A stretch of 64,000 bases of DNA from Melieria omissa (lineage: Eukaryota > Arthropoda > Insecta > Diptera > Ulidiidae), in contig OZ020270.1 in assembly GCA_963971225.1 (NCBI GenBank), forward strand, positions 68,764,932 to 68,828,931, written 5' to 3'. Made by a program: the position numbers and the translations under genes. Below the pieces are notes generated by a model that was not told the DNA's origin, did not search any database, and saw only the letters and a list, made by a program, of their open reading frames with translations. Positions within the stretch are counted from its first letter, which is position 1. Each line of letters begins with the position of its first letter. This document shows, in pieces, positions 63,738-64,000 of this stretch.

Positions 63738-64000
63738 TTGGGCCCTTTGTGTTGGCCATTAATCTTGCCAGGCCCGCAGCGGTTTTGGCCGCTTTTTTAC
63801 TTGAATACTCGAGGTGGTTTTTGTACGAAAGCCTTGAATCAATCAATATCCCGAGATATTTTACCACTGGCTTTGACGTGATGTTGTGTTCACCCACCTT
63901 TATAGTTACCGTTTCTAGCTTTTTCCGGCTAGAAATCAAGACTGATTCGGTTTTGTGTTCGGCAAGCTTCAACATTGCGCTCCTCAGCCACGACTGGATT
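63737..64000 (-). pseudogene. R1-clade RT fragment, head-to-head with the ORF1 piece
   Basis: The minus strand reads KTESVLISSRKKLETVTIKV, KPVVKYLGILIDSRLSYKNH and LARLMANTKGPRQ, a well-known stretch after the RT palm in R1-clade LINEs. It starts beyond the window and ends abruptly at about 63737, joined to the opposite-strand ORF1 sequence. The long 389-codon minus frame to 62806 merely reads on into non-coding antisense. Confidence 0.8.

Noticed and set aside
62806..63975. A 389-codon minus-strand open frame
   Set aside because: Only its first ~80 codons are real RT sequence. The remainder is antisense to a G/C-rich LINE ORF1 and leader, with low-complexity residues and no motif.

Overview
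This window looks like a repeat-dense piece of an insect nuclear genome, most likely dipteran and possibly a tephritid fruit fly. It has no operons or bacterial signals. It carries insect-type elements side by side: Ty3/gypsy LTR retrotransposons, I-, LOA/R1- and R1-like LINEs, mariner, Tc1, piggyBac, hAT, pogo, Transib and a P-like element, plus a tRNA-derived SINE family. The species guess is inference. Almost every open frame belongs to a mobile element. I see only a few weak hints of host exons, near 29.1-29.25 kb, 44.8 kb and 48.5 kb.

Layout, left part (1-25.7 kb). First comes a patchwork of DDE-transposase and piggyBac relics, minisatellites and two SINEs (1-3772). A near full-length but decayed gypsy element, G1 (3778-9619), follows. 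It sits at the start of a second, mdg3/blastopia-like gypsy, G0 (9624 to about 25650), which has been blown apart by later insertions. Its integrase gene is interrupted by two Transib-type elements, D (11762-13395) and A (13401-17092), placed back to back at one CGTCG target. Its 3' region is interrupted by a LINE (17288-25365) that itself contains a full-length LOA/R1-like LINE (17681-22767).

Middle part (26-45 kb). A Transib end (B1) and an unclassified repeat carrying a mariner lead into an I-clade LINE spanning 29267-44752, bounded by a 12-bp target duplication. Inside that LINE sit a hAT-type foldback element (29671-35644) holding a piggyBac (29861-34630) that in turn holds a young gypsy derivative G2 (30128-33308); a Tc1 inverted dimer (36655-38268); a Transib element C (40235-43354) holding a truncated LINE; and a SINE fragment.

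Right part (45-64 kb). Here are a full SINE, a Transib B2 with a solo gypsy LTR, two pogo-type and three hAT-type short elements, a TTA-flanked MITE, gypsy derivative G3 (55438-59160), a LINE fragment split by a SINE, a P-like transposase relic, and a LINE 5' end running off the edge.

Two themes stand out. (1) Four Transib-type insertions with 5-bp target duplications (CGTCG at three insertion events, CAACG once) have ends that look like V(D)J recombination signals (heptamer CACTATG or CACAGTG). Two of them still carry RAG1-like transposase relics. (2) Two gypsy derivatives with different LTRs (G2, G3) share the same loss of protease, reverse transcriptase and RNase H while keeping gag fused to integrase parts, which suggests an old non-autonomous lineage that stayed mobile. 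Most element boundaries below rest on exact target-site duplications read directly from the sequence.
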